From Megaleporinus macrocephalus (lineage: Eukaryota > Chordata > Actinopteri > Characiformes > Anostomidae), in the NCBI GenBank assembly GCA_021613375.1, contig CM038720.1, positions 41,991,449 through 42,055,448 on the forward strand: DNA of 64,000 nucleotides. Direction: 5' to 3'. A program made the position numbers and the translations under genes. The notes under the pieces were generated by a model, which did not search any database, was not told where the DNA came from, and saw only the letters and a list, made by a program, of their open reading frames with translations. Below are positions 12,403 to 24,829 of the stretch, piece by piece (the first letter of the stretch is position 1; the number at the start of each line of letters is the position of its first letter).

Positions 12403-12899
12403 ACAGCCAACAGTAACCAGGACTTCTGAGGGTCAATGGGCTGTCAGGTCCTGTGAGTCAGTAGTTCAGACAAGCACTCAAAGCAGCTCCTTGGCCAGCA
12501 GATGAGGACACGCCTCACGTTAAATATTCCGAAAGCAGCACTCCGGAAAAGTGCAAATGCATCTGCTTTCGCAGCGAGCGGTCTGTCACGCTGAACCTGT
12601 GGAACAAATCAAATCCCTGTTTTAAGCGGAGAAGTTTCGGGGCCGGAGCTACTTTCTGAAATGACATGTCACGGGTTGTCTTGTTCTTAATCAGCTCTGC
12701 TAATTCAGCAAGTTGGGAAAAACACTGAGACCTGCCATTTCTGTCAGATTTCAAAAGTGCTCGTGACTCTACTTGAAGCTAAACTCTCTCCAAACAGCCT
12801 CCCTGGCCTAGAAGAACAGGAGGAGGCAGCGAAGGAGAGAGGGAGGAGGGATATATATATATATAGCTGTGAACAGGAGTCGAGCAGTGACGACAACGT
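12403..12899. other. Unique stretch, possible conserved non-coding DNA
   Basis: 12480-12790 is non-repetitive with CpGs and balanced composition; a 79-codon minus frame has no recognisable domain. A short (TA)n lies at 12851-12866. Confidence 0.3.
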
Positions 12900-13650
12900 C
12901 CTTTTCATCTAAAAGAAAAACGCTCACAACACAGAAACCTCTGTATCCTCCTCAGGCAGACTCAAGACTGAGAGAACTGCTGGTATGAGAGGAGAAGCAT
13001 TCAAAAGGCCTGCAAGTGTCATTTAAGGGACATTCCACCCTAAATCTAGAGTTTAAAATACTACTTGACACCACAGTTCTCGACATGCACCATGCACATA
13101 TTTCATATAACCATAATGGTGTATATGTATACAATATATTTACCAGATCTGATTAGACCAGATGTAAATAATCAGACATACAATACAAAGTAACATGAAT
13201 ATGTTATTGTGAGAGAAGTAGATCAGATCTTGATCCAGTTTGAAGAACAAAGTTAGGTTCCAGATTTCTCCTGGACGCCCCAGACATTGTATGAATGTGT
13301 TCAGTTCCTTCAGCAGCAAATCTTGATTTATCTTAATGAAGTACTGAGCAGTCAAAGCAGGTATTAGATGAGAACTGATAATAATACTGGGTTGTTTAGG
13401 AGAAGCTTGGAAAGAGTTAAATAAACACACTGACGTATGGAAAACACTACTTACTCTATTAATACTGATTAATATTTAATAATAAAGTGTAAAAGCTCTA
13501 CTTACTCTATTAATACTGATTAATATTTAATAATAAAGTGTAAAAGCTCTACTTACTCTATTAATACTGATTAATATTTAATAATAAAGTGTAAAAGCAC
13601 TACTTACTCTATTAATACTGATTAATATTTAATAATAAAGTGTTTACTGA
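12900..13650 (-). mobile_element. Dispersed repeat R1 with ~97-codon frame and 51-bp tandem units, copy at 13 kb
   Basis: A middle-repetitive element found five times in the window. This copy has an open minus-strand frame (13430-13140) with FNSFQASPKQPSIIISSHLI and ELNTFIQCLGRPGEIWNLTL. On its high-coordinate side it joins tandem 51-bp units ('ttactctattaatactgatt' plus 31 bp). The predicted product is hydrophobic at its end and resembles no family I know. Confidence 0.6.
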
Positions 13651-13747
13651 GTAAATAAAACATTTTAAATATAATAACGTCCCCAAGTGATTAAAACTTT
13701 TTAAGTATTAGTCCATCACTAATAAAACTGAACTACTGTTAGTACAA

Positions 13748-14534
13748 TAGGTGTGTCTCAAACCCTAGTGAGTGTGTAAGTAGGCTGTCTAGGTAGTGAG
13801 TGTGTAAGTAGGCTGTCTAGGTAGTGAGTGTCTAAGTAGGCTGTCTAGGTAGTGAGTGTGTAAGTAGGCTGTCTAGGTAGTGAGTGTGTAAGTAGGCTGT
13901 CTAGGTAGTGAATGTGTAAGTAGGCTGTCTAGGTAGTGAGTGTGTAAGTAGGCTGTCTAGGTAGTGAGTGTGTAAGTAGGCTGTCTAGGTAGTGAGTGTG
14001 TAAGTAGGCTGTCTAGGTAGTGAGTGTGTAAGTAGGCTGTCTAGGTAGTGAGTGTGTAAACAGATTACTGAGACGCTCTAGTTAGAGAGAGACTGCGTCA
14101 CGGCTTGTTCCCCCCCTCTAGCACGCCACCGGTGGTTTAGCTGGTTGCTAAGCTACCGACCGGCACTCAAAACAATAGCCCGAGTCTTAAAAATACACTC
14201 AAGTATAAAACTGCTAAATGGTGAAGGACTCGTTACAGAGTTGATAATAAAATACTGTTCTGTGTGATTATATGACCAGAAACACATTAAAACTCCAGAG
14301 AATCAAAATAACTCACATTTTAAAACCACTTCACTGCTCCTAGATTAGCCTGCACTGCATCATGGGATTGTCTTAGTGGCTGAGGAAGAGTTCGATGCTT
14401 CTTTAAAATCAGGTGTAAATAAGGTTTCTCAGTAGCAGCATGTTTAAGGTATGTAAGAATTGGGACAGTCTACATGTCAGGAGCGAATACAATGCTGCCT
14501 ATGTAGGAGCTCAGTAGGATTTGAGACACAGCCT
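13748..14534 (+). mobile_element. MITE-like element with internal 28-bp minisatellite, copy 1
   Basis: The ends are inverted repeats: GTGTGTCTCAAACCCTAGTG at the left and, reversed, CTGTGTCTCAAATCCTACTG at the right. The left part holds about ten tandem 28-bp units ('gtgagtgtgtaagtaggctg' plus 8 bp, 13765-14055). The right part (14056-14534) matches 25240-25745 in reverse. Confidence 0.65.
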
Positions 14535-14635
14535 GTAACTCTCAGAAAAATGAACCTTAAAGGATGTAAATACAATAAAAGAACACATTAAAAGATGTTA
14601 TTGAACCGCTGATGACACAACTAAAGCGTGGATTC

Positions 14636-14898
14636 CTGGTCTGGGTGGTTCTGTGTGGAGTGTGTATGTTCTCTCCGTGTTTGTGTGGGTTCCTCCAGGT
14701 ACTCCGGTTTCCTCCCACAGTCCAAACACATGTATGTTAGGATCCTCACTCTAAACTGACCGTAGGTGTGAGTGTAAGTGTGTGTGTGAGTGTGTGTTGC
14801 CCATGTGATGGACTGGCGACACGTCCTTCCCCCTATGATTGGTTCCAGCCCCCCCGTGACCCCGAATAGCGGGACAAAGTGGAGGATAATGGATGGAT
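14636..14898 (+). mobile_element. SINE/LINE-derived fish repeat with GGAT tail
   Basis: Contains the widespread fish sequence 'ctccggtttcctcccacagt' with upstream 'tgtatgttctctccgtgttt' and downstream 'gatggactggcgacacgtcc', ending in GGATGGATGA. It is a retroposon fragment. Confidence 0.6.
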
Positions 14899-15159
14899 GA
14901 ATATCACAGATGTCATTAATGATGTAGCCTCAGATATCAGAGAACACAGTAACATACACATGACCTTTAGTTTGGGTTCCTGAATGCATCATATTGACAG
15001 CTACTAGTGTGAAGGGCTGCTGAAGGTGAAACACTGTGAGTGTCAATATGACTGCAATAGACTCATATCAGCACTGTCCAATGAAAAACAAGAGAGGACA
15101 AACACTGTCTTTACTTTTAATGTAAGTCAATGGAACCAGAATCCAGAATCATCTCGCGA
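14899..15159. other. Short unique spacer
   Basis: AT-rich; it includes a piece ('ccaatgaaaaacaagagagg') of a dispersed repeat also seen at 32650, 46040 and 57460. Confidence 0.3.
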
Positions 15160-15825
15160 TCATCTAAAAGGAAAACGCTCACAACACAGAAACCTCTGTA
15201 TCCTCCTCAGGCAGACTCAAGACTGAGAGAACTGCTGGTATGAGAGGAGAAGCATTCAAAAGACCTGCAAGTGTCATTTAAGGGACATTCCACCCTAAAT
15301 CTAGAGTTTAAAATACTACTTGACACCACAGTTCTCGACATGCACCATGCACATATTTCATATAACCATAATGGTGTATATGTATACAATATATTTACTA
15401 GATCTGATTAGACCAGATGTAAAAATCAGACATACAATACAAAGTAACATGAATATGTTATTGTGAGAGAAGTAGATCAGATCTTGATCCAGTTTGAAGA
15501 ACAAAGTTAGGTTCCAGATTTCTCCTGGACGCCCCAGACATTGTATGAATGTGTTCAGTTCCTTCAGCAGCAAATCTTGATTTATCTTAATGAAGTACTG
15601 AGCAGTCAAAGCAGGTATTAGATCAGAACTGATAATAATACTGGGTTGTTTAGGAGAAGCTTGGAAAGAGTTAATAAACACACTGACGTATGTAAAACAC
15701 TACTTACTCTATTAATACTGATTAATATTTAATGATAAAGTGTAAAAGCTCTACTTACTTTATTAATACTGATTAATATTTAATAATAAAGTGTAAAAGC
15801 TCTACTTACTCTATTAATACTGATA
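15160..15825 (-). mobile_element. Dispersed repeat R1, copy at 15.5 kb
   Basis: Nearly identical to 12905-13560 over about 600 bp, same orientation, with the open frame at 15681-15358 (107 codons, MFINSFQASPKQPSIIISSD). Two to three 51-bp units follow. Confidence 0.6.
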
Positions 15826-16574
15826 AATTTTGGAACATTTCTATTGGTCCAATCATCATGAAATTTGATGACAATGTAAACGGCAGCTGTCGTGCTCGAA
15901 TGCTGTAGAAAAATAAAAATTGATAAAGGTGAAGATATACGTTTTTCTTTGAACACATGGCAGCTCACTGTACTGGTGCAGCACTGGCTGCGTCCTAGAG
16001 CTCTGCTCTCAGACGATAAAGCTCCAGACTGGAACTGTGTGGCGTGTAAACAACAAACTCTGATTGTGATGGCCAGCTGCAGCGAGAGGGAGCGGTATCG
16101 ATCGCCCTCGCTGCATCTCCCTCTCTCACCTCAGTGTCCTAGCTTAGCCTGGCTACAAACACAACCGCTAACAGAAGACCCTGACGACAGGATGACTGAC
16201 CAAACACTCTGATCAATATAACGACTTTAAATAATCTAATAACTGATCTTATCAGCTGATCATTTTAATAGGTCAAAAATGGTAGCAGTACTTCTTTATG
16301 GTGGATATATATATATATATATATGAGCTTATAAGTGTGCTCACTGCACCCTTGTGTGTGTGTGTTCACTAGTGTATGCAGTTTTAACTACATTCAAGCT
16401 AAAATTAATTTTGGGTGCTTTTGACTTGTTTTGCATTGTTGCTGTGATGGACGTGTACCAGGTCACTCTGTCGGCATGGTAATGAACAGGTGGTGAGTAT
16501 AAACTCCACAGTCTCAGTAAATTTGTGTTCAGTACTGAAGATTTCTCTCAACGTCAGCGGTGCCAGTTTGTTAG
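15826..16574. other. Dispersed 'ctattggtccaatcatcatg' repeat and unique DNA
   Basis: 15826-15960 belongs to a dispersed repeat seen also at 32600-32740, 46020-46330, 48957-49060, 50370-50470 and 57400-57540 in both orientations. The 106-codon plus frame 15892-16212 runs from it into unique sequence and has no domain features. A short (TA)n is at 16305-16324. Confidence 0.4.
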
Positions 16575-16966
16575 TAGGGCTGTGTATTGGCAAGAACCTG
16601 GCGATACTATAAGTATTGTGATACAGCGCTCACAAATTAATGCATTGCGATATTTCAAGCAAAGTGATATATTGTGATTTTTCAAATCCTTCTATTAAAC
16701 ACACCAATATTTAAAGTTTATATATATATATATATAGTTTGCCAGTGTTTACAATAGCATTGCGTCCTTGTGCTGCTTGTTAATGTTGGAGTGGAGCTGA
16801 AAATGGATTACAACACATCTAGTGGTCAGAGGTTTAAACACAACACACAATGATTCACTGTCTGCCAGAAATCTGTGTTTTTGAGAATCGATACAGTATC
16901 ACTAAATATAATATATCAAATAATATATCTTGATATTCAATATTTCAGTATTTTCTTACACCCCTA
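16575..16966 (+). mobile_element. hAT-type MITE, copy 1
   Basis: 392 bp, starting TAGGGCTGTGTATTGGCAAG and ending CTTACACCCCTA. The flanking 8-mers TTTGTTAG and CTTGTTAC are an imperfect target duplication. It is about 370 bp similar to 33422-33791 and has no coding capacity. Confidence 0.65.
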
Positions 16967-17174
16967 CTTGTTACAGCACAAAACAAGCCACTAAATATTA
17001 GAGCTGATCAGACAAATATTTCCCAATTCCTATAAACCTGTGGGATACAGAAGTTGGATAATCCGTTAGTGACAAGCAGATGACCAGCGGTCAGACAGAA
17101 GGACAGGTAGAGCTGTCCATACACAGAGAGGTTCAGAGAGCAAGCAAGGCTTACAGAGTCACTGTCAGGAACTC

Positions 17175-18342
17175 AGTACTGACAGACTGACTGTCAGATA
17201 ATAACAGACTGACTGTCAGATAATAACAGACTGACTGTTAGATAATAACAGACCGACTGGCAGATAATAACAGACTGACTGTCAGATAATAACAGACTGA
17301 CTGTCAGATAATAACAGACCGACTGGCAGATAATAACAGACTGACTGTCAGATAATAACAGACCGACTGGTAGATAATAACAGACTGACTGTCAGATAAT
17401 AACACACTGACTGTCAGATAATAACAGACCGACAGTCAGATAATAACAGACCGACTGGCAGATAATAACAGACTGACTGTCAGATAATAACAGACCGACT
17501 GTCAGATAATAACAGACCGACTGGTAGATAATAACAGACTGACTGTCAGATAAGAACACACTGACTGTCAGATAATAACACACTGACTGTCAGATAATAA
17601 CAGACCGACTGGTAGATAATAACAGACTGACTCGCAGATAATAACACACTGACTGTCAGATAATAACACACTGACTGTCAGATAATAACACACTGACTGT
17701 CAGATAATAACACACTGACTGTCAGATAATAACAGACCGACTGGTAGATAATAACAGACTGACTCGCAGATAATAACACACTGACTGTCAGATAATAACA
17801 CACTGACTGTCAGATAATAACAGACCGACTGGCAGATAATAACACACTGACTGTCAGATAATAACACACTGACTGTCAGATAATAACACACTGACTGTCA
17901 GATAATAACAGACCGACTGGCAGATAATAACACACTGACTGTCAGATAATAACACACTGACTGTCAGATAATAACAGACCGACTGGTAGATAATAACAGA
18001 CTGACTGTCAGATAAGAACACACTGACTGTCAGATAATAACACACTGACTGTCAGATAATAACAGACCGACTGGTAGATAATAACAGACTGACTGGCAGA
18101 TAATAACACACTGACTGTCAGATAATAACACACTGACTGTCAGATAATAACAGACCGACTGGCAGATAATAACAGACTGACTGTCAGATAATAACACACT
18201 GACTGTCAGATAATAACACACTGACTGTCAGATAACAGACTGACTGTCAGATAATAACAGACTGACTGTCAGATAATAACAGACTGACTGTCAGATAATA
18301 ACACACTGACTGTCAGATAATAACAGACTGACTGTCAGAACT
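17175..18342. repeat. 22-bp minisatellite with AGATAA (GATA) motif
   Basis: About 52 units of 'cagataataacagactgact' plus GT, with 'cacactgact' and 'gaccgactgg' variants. Nearly every unit holds AGATAA. Repeating 63-codon minus frames are artefacts. Confidence 0.95.
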
Positions 18343-18459
18343 GATTAACATACACGCCGTGCTAAGCCCTGCAGACACATGAGTAACAGACAACAAACAA
18401 TCCCTACAATTCATAACAATCAGCAGTGGGATTGCTGGTAATACTCACTTAACCTTATC

Positions 18460-18545
18460 CTGACCACACTGACCACACTGACCACACTGACCGCACTGAC
18501 CACACTGACCGCACTGACCACACTGACCGCGCTGACCACACAGCC
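18460..18545. repeat. 9-bp tandem repeat (ACTGACCAC)
   Basis: About nine units of ACTGACCAC or ACTGACCGC. Confidence 0.9.
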
Positions 18546-18827
18546 GATTAACACAGATCATTTTCACCCATTTAATTTCACTATTTAAGAAAAAAGTATA
18601 AACGTCTCTGACATCAAATAAACCTGAAAATAGGCGGCTGTGTTTGTGCTGTTTTAAAGGTTTCCTGCGGAGACGCTGTGAGGCAGCTACACATATACCA
18701 GTTAGTTCTGATAGTGAATAAACGAGACAGCTGACTCTAAAATACACAATAACACATAACTTACATATAAGTGACTGCAGGTTACAAAGACGCTACTACG
18801 ACTACGGCTACTACAATGCATGAGACA

Positions 18828-19625
18828 TTTCTCTCTCTCTCTCTCTCTCTGTCCCTCTCACTCTCTCTCTCTCTGTCCCTCTCTGTCCCTCTTTGACTCT
18901 CTCACTCTCTCTCTGTCCCTCTTTGACTCTCTCTCTCTCTCTGTCCCTCTCACTCTCTCTCTCTCTGTCCCTCTTTGACTCTCTCACTCTCTCTCTGTCC
19001 CTCTGACTCTCTCTCTCTGTCCCTCTCTGACTCTCTCACTCTTTCTCTCTCTGTCCCCCTGACTCTCTCTCTCCCTGTCCCCCAGACTTTCTCACTCTCT
19101 CTCTGTCCCTCTGACTCTCTTTCTCTCTGTCCCCCAGACTCTCTCACTCTCAATCTGTCCCTCTGACTCTCTCTCTCCCTGTCCCTCTCTGACTCTCTGA
19201 CTCTTTCTCTCTCTCTCCCCCTGACTCTCTTTCTCCCTGTCCCTCTGACTCTCTCACTCTTTATGTCCCTCTGATTCTCTCTTTCCCTGTCCCTCTCTGA
19301 CTCTCTCTCTCCCTCTCCCTTTTTGACTCTCTCTCCCTGTGCCTCTCCGAGTCTCACACTCTCTCTCTGTCCCTCTGACTCTCTCTTTGTCCCTCTCACT
19401 CTCTCTCTCAGTCCCTTTGACTCTCTCTGTCCTTCTCTGACTCTCTCTCTCCCCTGACTCTCTCTGCCCCTGACTCTCTCATTTTGTTCTTCTCTGTCTC
19501 TCTCTGTCCCTCTCTGACTCTCTCTCTCACCCTAACTCTCTGTCTCTGTTCCTCTCACTCTGTCCTTCTCTGACTCTTTCTCTGTCTTTCTCTCTCAGAC
19601 TCTGTCTCTCCCCTTGACTCTCTGT
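18828..19625. repeat. CT-rich low-complexity tract
   Basis: Imperfect repeats of 'ctctctctgtccctctgact'. The 149-codon minus frame (Arg/Glu/Ser) is an artefact. Confidence 0.92.
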
Positions 19626-20754
19626 GTTTAACTGTAAAAGCTACTGTATCTGATGGTGACAGTTTGGGTGGTCTACCTGGGTGGGCAGTCCCATTTTAAT
19701 TAAGACTCCTGTTTTTCCACTTTGACTTTCCTAATCAGACAACATATCTGATATACCAAATCCTCAGATTTACCTCCTGAAACATGACTAACTGAACGTC
19801 TGTTTGAACTGGAAATGCTCCACTGTCTTATCTAACAGAAACCAATCCCGCTAAGAGTTGATTAGTAATGCCTGGACCGCAGCTGAAGCGTTCGGAAACT
19901 GAGCCCATGATCTCTGACTCCGGCTCGTGTTCCACATCTTGAATTACGAAGGTGGCGGTTAATCTGGTCCAGACGTGGCAGCTCAGGTTGGGGCTGTTTG
20001 CTTTTGGGGGAGCTAAACATGACGCAGGGGGGTCACGCGGTCACACGGCTCAGCAAGCCAACACACTCACCCACCAGCCCACGAGCATGTGAGGCCCGGC
20101 AGCAGGCTGCGCGTGTGTTAGCGTGTGTGGGCGCGTGTGTGTAGGTGTAGAGGCTGTACTGACGTAAGGACGTTATAAATTGCTCAGCCTGAGAGAGTCA
20201 GTCCACGCTGGCGCTGCCACGGAGGTGTACGTGTTTATGTATACGAAGGTGGAAAATCATGGCATATGAAGAGAGACAGCACACAGAGCGTAGACGTGGG
20301 TGGACGCCTCGTCATAAACGCTGGCTCTCTCAATTAGACCGGACAGATTGCACTACTGCCCACGTCTATATGTTCACACACAGTAGTGCTCATCTCGGTG
20401 TGTGGACACTAACCGCAGCCTACTTAGTGCTAGCGCAGCCGGCCACACCGGACTGTCCTTTCAGTCCTAACACAACGCTGGACAAGCAAAGTGAAGACTG
20501 AATGAAATCAGACTCCCACACACAGCAAACATTTCAGAGCTTTCACAACCATCTGGCACTTAGCAAACAGTACACGGTCAACAAGACGAGCGCCAGGACT
20601 GTCGGGTATGGATGACCAGTCATGTTTGACCAGCTTGCAGTAAATGCAGCTCTTCTCATCCTAAAACATCTCCCCACCTTTCCTTCCCGTCTGGATCTCC
20701 TACAATGTCTATTAGGTATATTATCAACTTTCTCTAACTCTCTCTCTTTGCTCC
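19626..20754. other. Unique region with a candidate TATA promoter, no exon proven
   Basis: 19640-20540 is non-repetitive and richer in CpG. TGACGTAA (20160-20167, CRE-like) and TTATAAAT (20173-20180, TATA-like) sit 5 bp apart, followed by an 80-codon frame (20259-20501) with no known domain. Confidence 0.35.
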
Positions 20755-21340
20755 TCCTGAGGTAATGACTGTCCTCCTGTCTGCTGAACGCTGTTGAAGG
20801 ACTGACCATCAGGACCTCCTCCCCACCATCACCAGCCAGCTCTCCTGTCCATCTGTGTCTACTGCTACACCCTCAGTTACATCACTGTACCATCCAGATG
20901 CTCCAGCATTCAGATAGGATGGGACTGTTTCAGCTCACGCCCACTTTACATAAAGACTCAGTCAGAGACTGCCTCAGTCAGAGACTGCCTCGGTCAGAGA
21001 CTGCCTCAGGCAGAGACTGCCTCAGTCATACACTGCCTCTACCTGTGCAGCTTCTAAAGCTTTGCTATCCAGATTTCAAACAGAGACTCTTTTCTTTGGT
21101 GTTTAGTTTATTAAACTGTGAAAACTGTTTGATCAGAGGAGGACGGGTCTCCCCTTGTGAGTGATGGGGTTCCTCTCAAGGTTCCTCCTCCAGTCTCAGG
21201 GAGGTGCCACTGTTGCCTCTGGCTTGCTCACTGGGGTATATACTGTATGTTGTAACTGTATGTTTTCAAAACTCTGTAAAGCTGCTTTGTGACAACATGG
21301 TTGTAAAAAGTGCTACACAAATAAACTTGAATAGAATTGA
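20755..21340 (+). mobile_element. L2/SINE-like repeat, second copy
   Basis: Same family and orientation as 58835-59395, with four to five 'cagtcagagactgcct' units near 20960-21030. The 3' module GTAAAGCTGCTTTGTGACAA ends at 21335 with AATAAACTTGAATAG. Confidence 0.6.
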
Positions 21341-22129
21341 TTTTTCTTTCCATCCAAATGAGAGATTTAAGGAGGTTCTGATCAGTGCAGAGCAGACGCA
21401 CCTACAGAGGAACTGTATCTGTGGAACTGCATGCATTCTTTTTTTAATTGGTTATGCCGTCTGCAGACGGGGTTGCCAGGCTTGTGGTTTAGCAGCCAAA
21501 CATGTGGCTGGTATTTCTAAATAATTGCACTACAGTTGTTTTACAGATATTATAAAAAATTGTCTGGATTAGTCCGTCTCGCCTGCTGCTCGCCTGTACA
21601 TGAAGATCTTTGATCCCTCGTTTCAGTATTTACTGACTCCATCCTGGTTTCGTCTGCCATTGTGCTGAACCTCTGTTTACACGGTTACAGCATGAACGCG
21701 GTCAGCTAGAACTCAGATACAGGGGGATGTTTAGTGACATAACTATGAATACAAATATTGTTGTAATGTAATAAATGAAGAAAAGAGTGAAGAAAATTAT
21801 AAAGTTTTATTTATTTAACATTTTTACTGGACCTGGCAACCTTACTCACTAAAGAGAATGCTAGAATATACAGTCAGATATATTTGGTATCATAATCAGT
21901 GTTACTCAGTGAAAGATGCTATTTTAAACTTAATATCAGAACTTATATCCTAATCTTCAGAGATCCCCTCAATAATGATTTAAATATTATTATAAAGTCA
22001 ACATAAAACATCAAAATGCTGACCAAAGCACTAACATGGCAAAATATAATGATAATAATAATGATAATAATATAATATAGTCATTATTATATATAAAAAG
22101 CTATTTGTTCCAGACAGGAAACTTTTATT
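21341..22129. other. AT-rich spacer, nothing recognised
   Basis: No repeats beyond short A/T runs and no frame with features. 22030-22090 has (ATAATG)n-like runs. Confidence 0.3.
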
Positions 22130-22740
22130 TACTCAGTAAACACTTTATTATTAAATATTAATCAGTATTAATAGAGTAAGTAGAGTTTTTACACTTTATT
22201 ATTAAATATTAATCAGTATTAATAAAGTAAGTAGAGCTTTTACACTTTATTATTAAATATTAATCAGTATTAATAGAGTAAGTAGAGTTTTTACACTTTA
22301 TTATTAAATATTAATCAGTATTAATAAAGTAAGTAGAGCTTTTACACTTTATTATTAAATATTAATCAGTATTAATAGAGTAAGTAGTGTTTTCCATACG
22401 TCAGTGTGTTTATTAACTCTTTCCAAGCTTCTCCTAAACAACCCAGTATTATTATCAGTTCTGATCTAATACCTGCTTTGACTGCTCAGTACTTCATTAA
22501 GATAAATCAAGATTTGCTGCTGAAGGAACTGAACACATTCATACAATGTCTGGGGCGTCCAGGAGAAATCTGGAACCTAACTTTGTTCTTCAAACTGGAT
22601 CAAGATCTGATCTACTTCTCTCACAATAACATATTCATGTTACTTTGTATTGTATGTCTGATTATTTACATCTGTTCTAATCAAATCTGCTCTTCTTACT
22701 GGTGAACACACACTTATTGATCGGATCAACCAGCTTAGGT
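22130..22740 (+). mobile_element. Dispersed repeat R1, copy at 22.4 kb
   Basis: Five 51-bp units (22130-22385) precede the open frame 22406-22705 (99 codons) beginning MFINSFQASPKQPSIIISSD. Confidence 0.6.
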
Positions 22741-23879
22741 GCCTCAGACTTCTACACAGTAGTGTGTAAGCTACTAAAATAATGATATCAGTGTATGATA
22801 TGAAGCATTTGTGACCTTTAGTCTGATAATGTTGGCTGATTTGATTTTATATTTATAGTTTAACAGTGATTTAATGACAGACATATTTAAACAAAGCTTT
22901 ATTTCTTGGTGGGTCTTCAGCATGCAGTGCGGACCTTAACTATGGGGACGTTATTAGATATATTCTGATTGGCTATCAGCGTATATACATTTAGATAGAA
23001 AACCAAAATGCTGTTTTTCAATCTAATTTATAATCAGTGATAGTGAACCTAGAGACTGCCTGCCATCTGCAGTGTGTCTGATAGAGGTATTGGTCAGGCT
23101 AACTTGTGGGTAGCTGTCCATGGTGCTGAATCTTCATATCGACTCCTGTAGCCTCCACAAAGCTGGACTGGGACTCATCTACTGTAGCCATACATGGAAA
23201 TGCTCACTGATCATTGATCACAGGACCCATTCTGAGAGAGACAGCAGAGGAAATATGCTCCAGGGACGCTACCTGAGCAACAGCAGTGAGGAAAACATTG
23301 AGGATCCACCTAAACATGATGACTTGATACGACAGATCTGCCCTTGACAGCACTCGATCGGAACTTGTCTGCATAATGCCAGTAAGACATGAGATCTGAT
23401 CACCAGCGTTTCAATGCCTGGAGCAACAGCAAGCATTAACACACACATCCCTCAATCCTGGATCAGCACTCGGAGAAGTTTAGAGGAGGACCAGACTTGA
23501 GACTTGTTTACAGATAACAGTGTCTGTTTCAGTAGAACCGCCAGTAAGACGTAGAACAGTATCTAAAAAGATGTTTCAGGAACACAATCAATCATCAGAT
23601 CCTGTGACGTTCCTTGGACAGTCAGTGGAACATCTAACATCTGGACTTGTTGGTTTGGAGCCGCCCCTGAAGAATAAACATATACACCTCTTCATTTCTG
23701 CCTCAACAGTCGCTCTTTACCTCCACTTCTCCTTATTATAGCACCTTATTCTTTCTCTGACTCGCTTTACTCTCCGACTCTCCATTCCTGCCTCGACAGT
23801 CGCTCTCCACAAACATCTAACTACATTGGCATCAGCATATAGTCCCTTGGAAACATTATTATATATAAAAAGTTATTAT
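22741..23879. other. Unique DNA plus one dispersed module
   Basis: 23655-23830 ('aataaacatatacacctctt', 'ccattcctgcctcgacagtc') is related to 26270-26760 and 39840-39990. A 75-codon plus frame (23120-23347) and the rest show no recognisable feature. Confidence 0.35.
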
Positions 23880-24495
23880 TTCCAGATAGGAAGTTTTTAT
23901 TTACTCAGTAAACACTTTATTATTAAATATGAATCAGTATTAATAGAGTAAGTAGAGCTTTTACACTTTATTATTAAATATTAATCAGTATTAATAGAGT
24001 AAGTAGAGCTTTTACACTTTATTATTAAATATTAATCAGTATTAATAGAGTAAGTAGAGCTTTTACACTTTATTATTAAATATGAATCAGTTTTAATAGA
24101 GTAAGTAGAGCTTTTACACTTTATTATTAAATATGAATCAGTATTAATAGAGTAAGTAGAGCTTTTACACTTTATTATTAAATATTAATCAGTATTAATA
24201 GAGTAAGTAGTGTTTTCCATACATCAGTGTGTTTATTAACTCTTTCCAAGCTTCTCCTAAACAACCCAGTATTATTATCAGTTCTCATCTTATACCTGCT
24301 TTGTCTGCTCAGTACTTCATTAAGATAAATCAAGATTTGCTGCTGAAGGAACTGAACACATTTATACAATGTCTGGGGCGTCCAGGAGAAATCTGGAACC
24401 TAACTTTGTTCTTCAAACTGGATCAAGATCTGATCTACTTCTCTCACAATAACATATTCATGTTATTTTGTATTGTATGTCTGATTATTCACTGC
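23880..24495 (+). mobile_element. Dispersed repeat R1, copy at 24.3 kb
   Basis: Six 51-bp units (23900-24210) precede the open frame 24229-24528. The copy ends at 'gtctgattattcactgc', about 60 bp earlier than the 22.4-kb copy. Confidence 0.6.
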
Positions 24496-24798
24496 ACTGT
24501 CCAGCGAATGAAGCTGGTACCATCTTGATCTTCTAAACTAGTTCTGCTAAATGCCGAGCAGATGAGAGGAGCAGTTACGTAACATCTCAATTACATAAGG
24601 CATCCTGTGAGTGCCAGCCTGGGGAGCAGCTTAAGTTTCTTTTCATCATTACAGCAGCGTCACTGCAGCGGAGAAGAAGAACAGGAGCACAGAGATGGAG
24701 GAGAAAAGCAGAGGCACAGAGGCCCAACTCCTTCACTCTGTCGCGTTCATCATCCTTCTTTCTCTTTCTTATATATCCCTGCCTTTCTTTCATTCACA

Positions 24799-24829
<31 letters not shown>

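Noticed and set aside
12189..12410. 73-codon minus frame
   Set aside because: Lies wholly in the L2/SINE-like 3' module that recurs elsewhere in the window.
17175..18342. CRISPR-like regularly spaced repeat
   Set aside because: Units are directly adjacent with no unique spacers, and the genome is a vertebrate.
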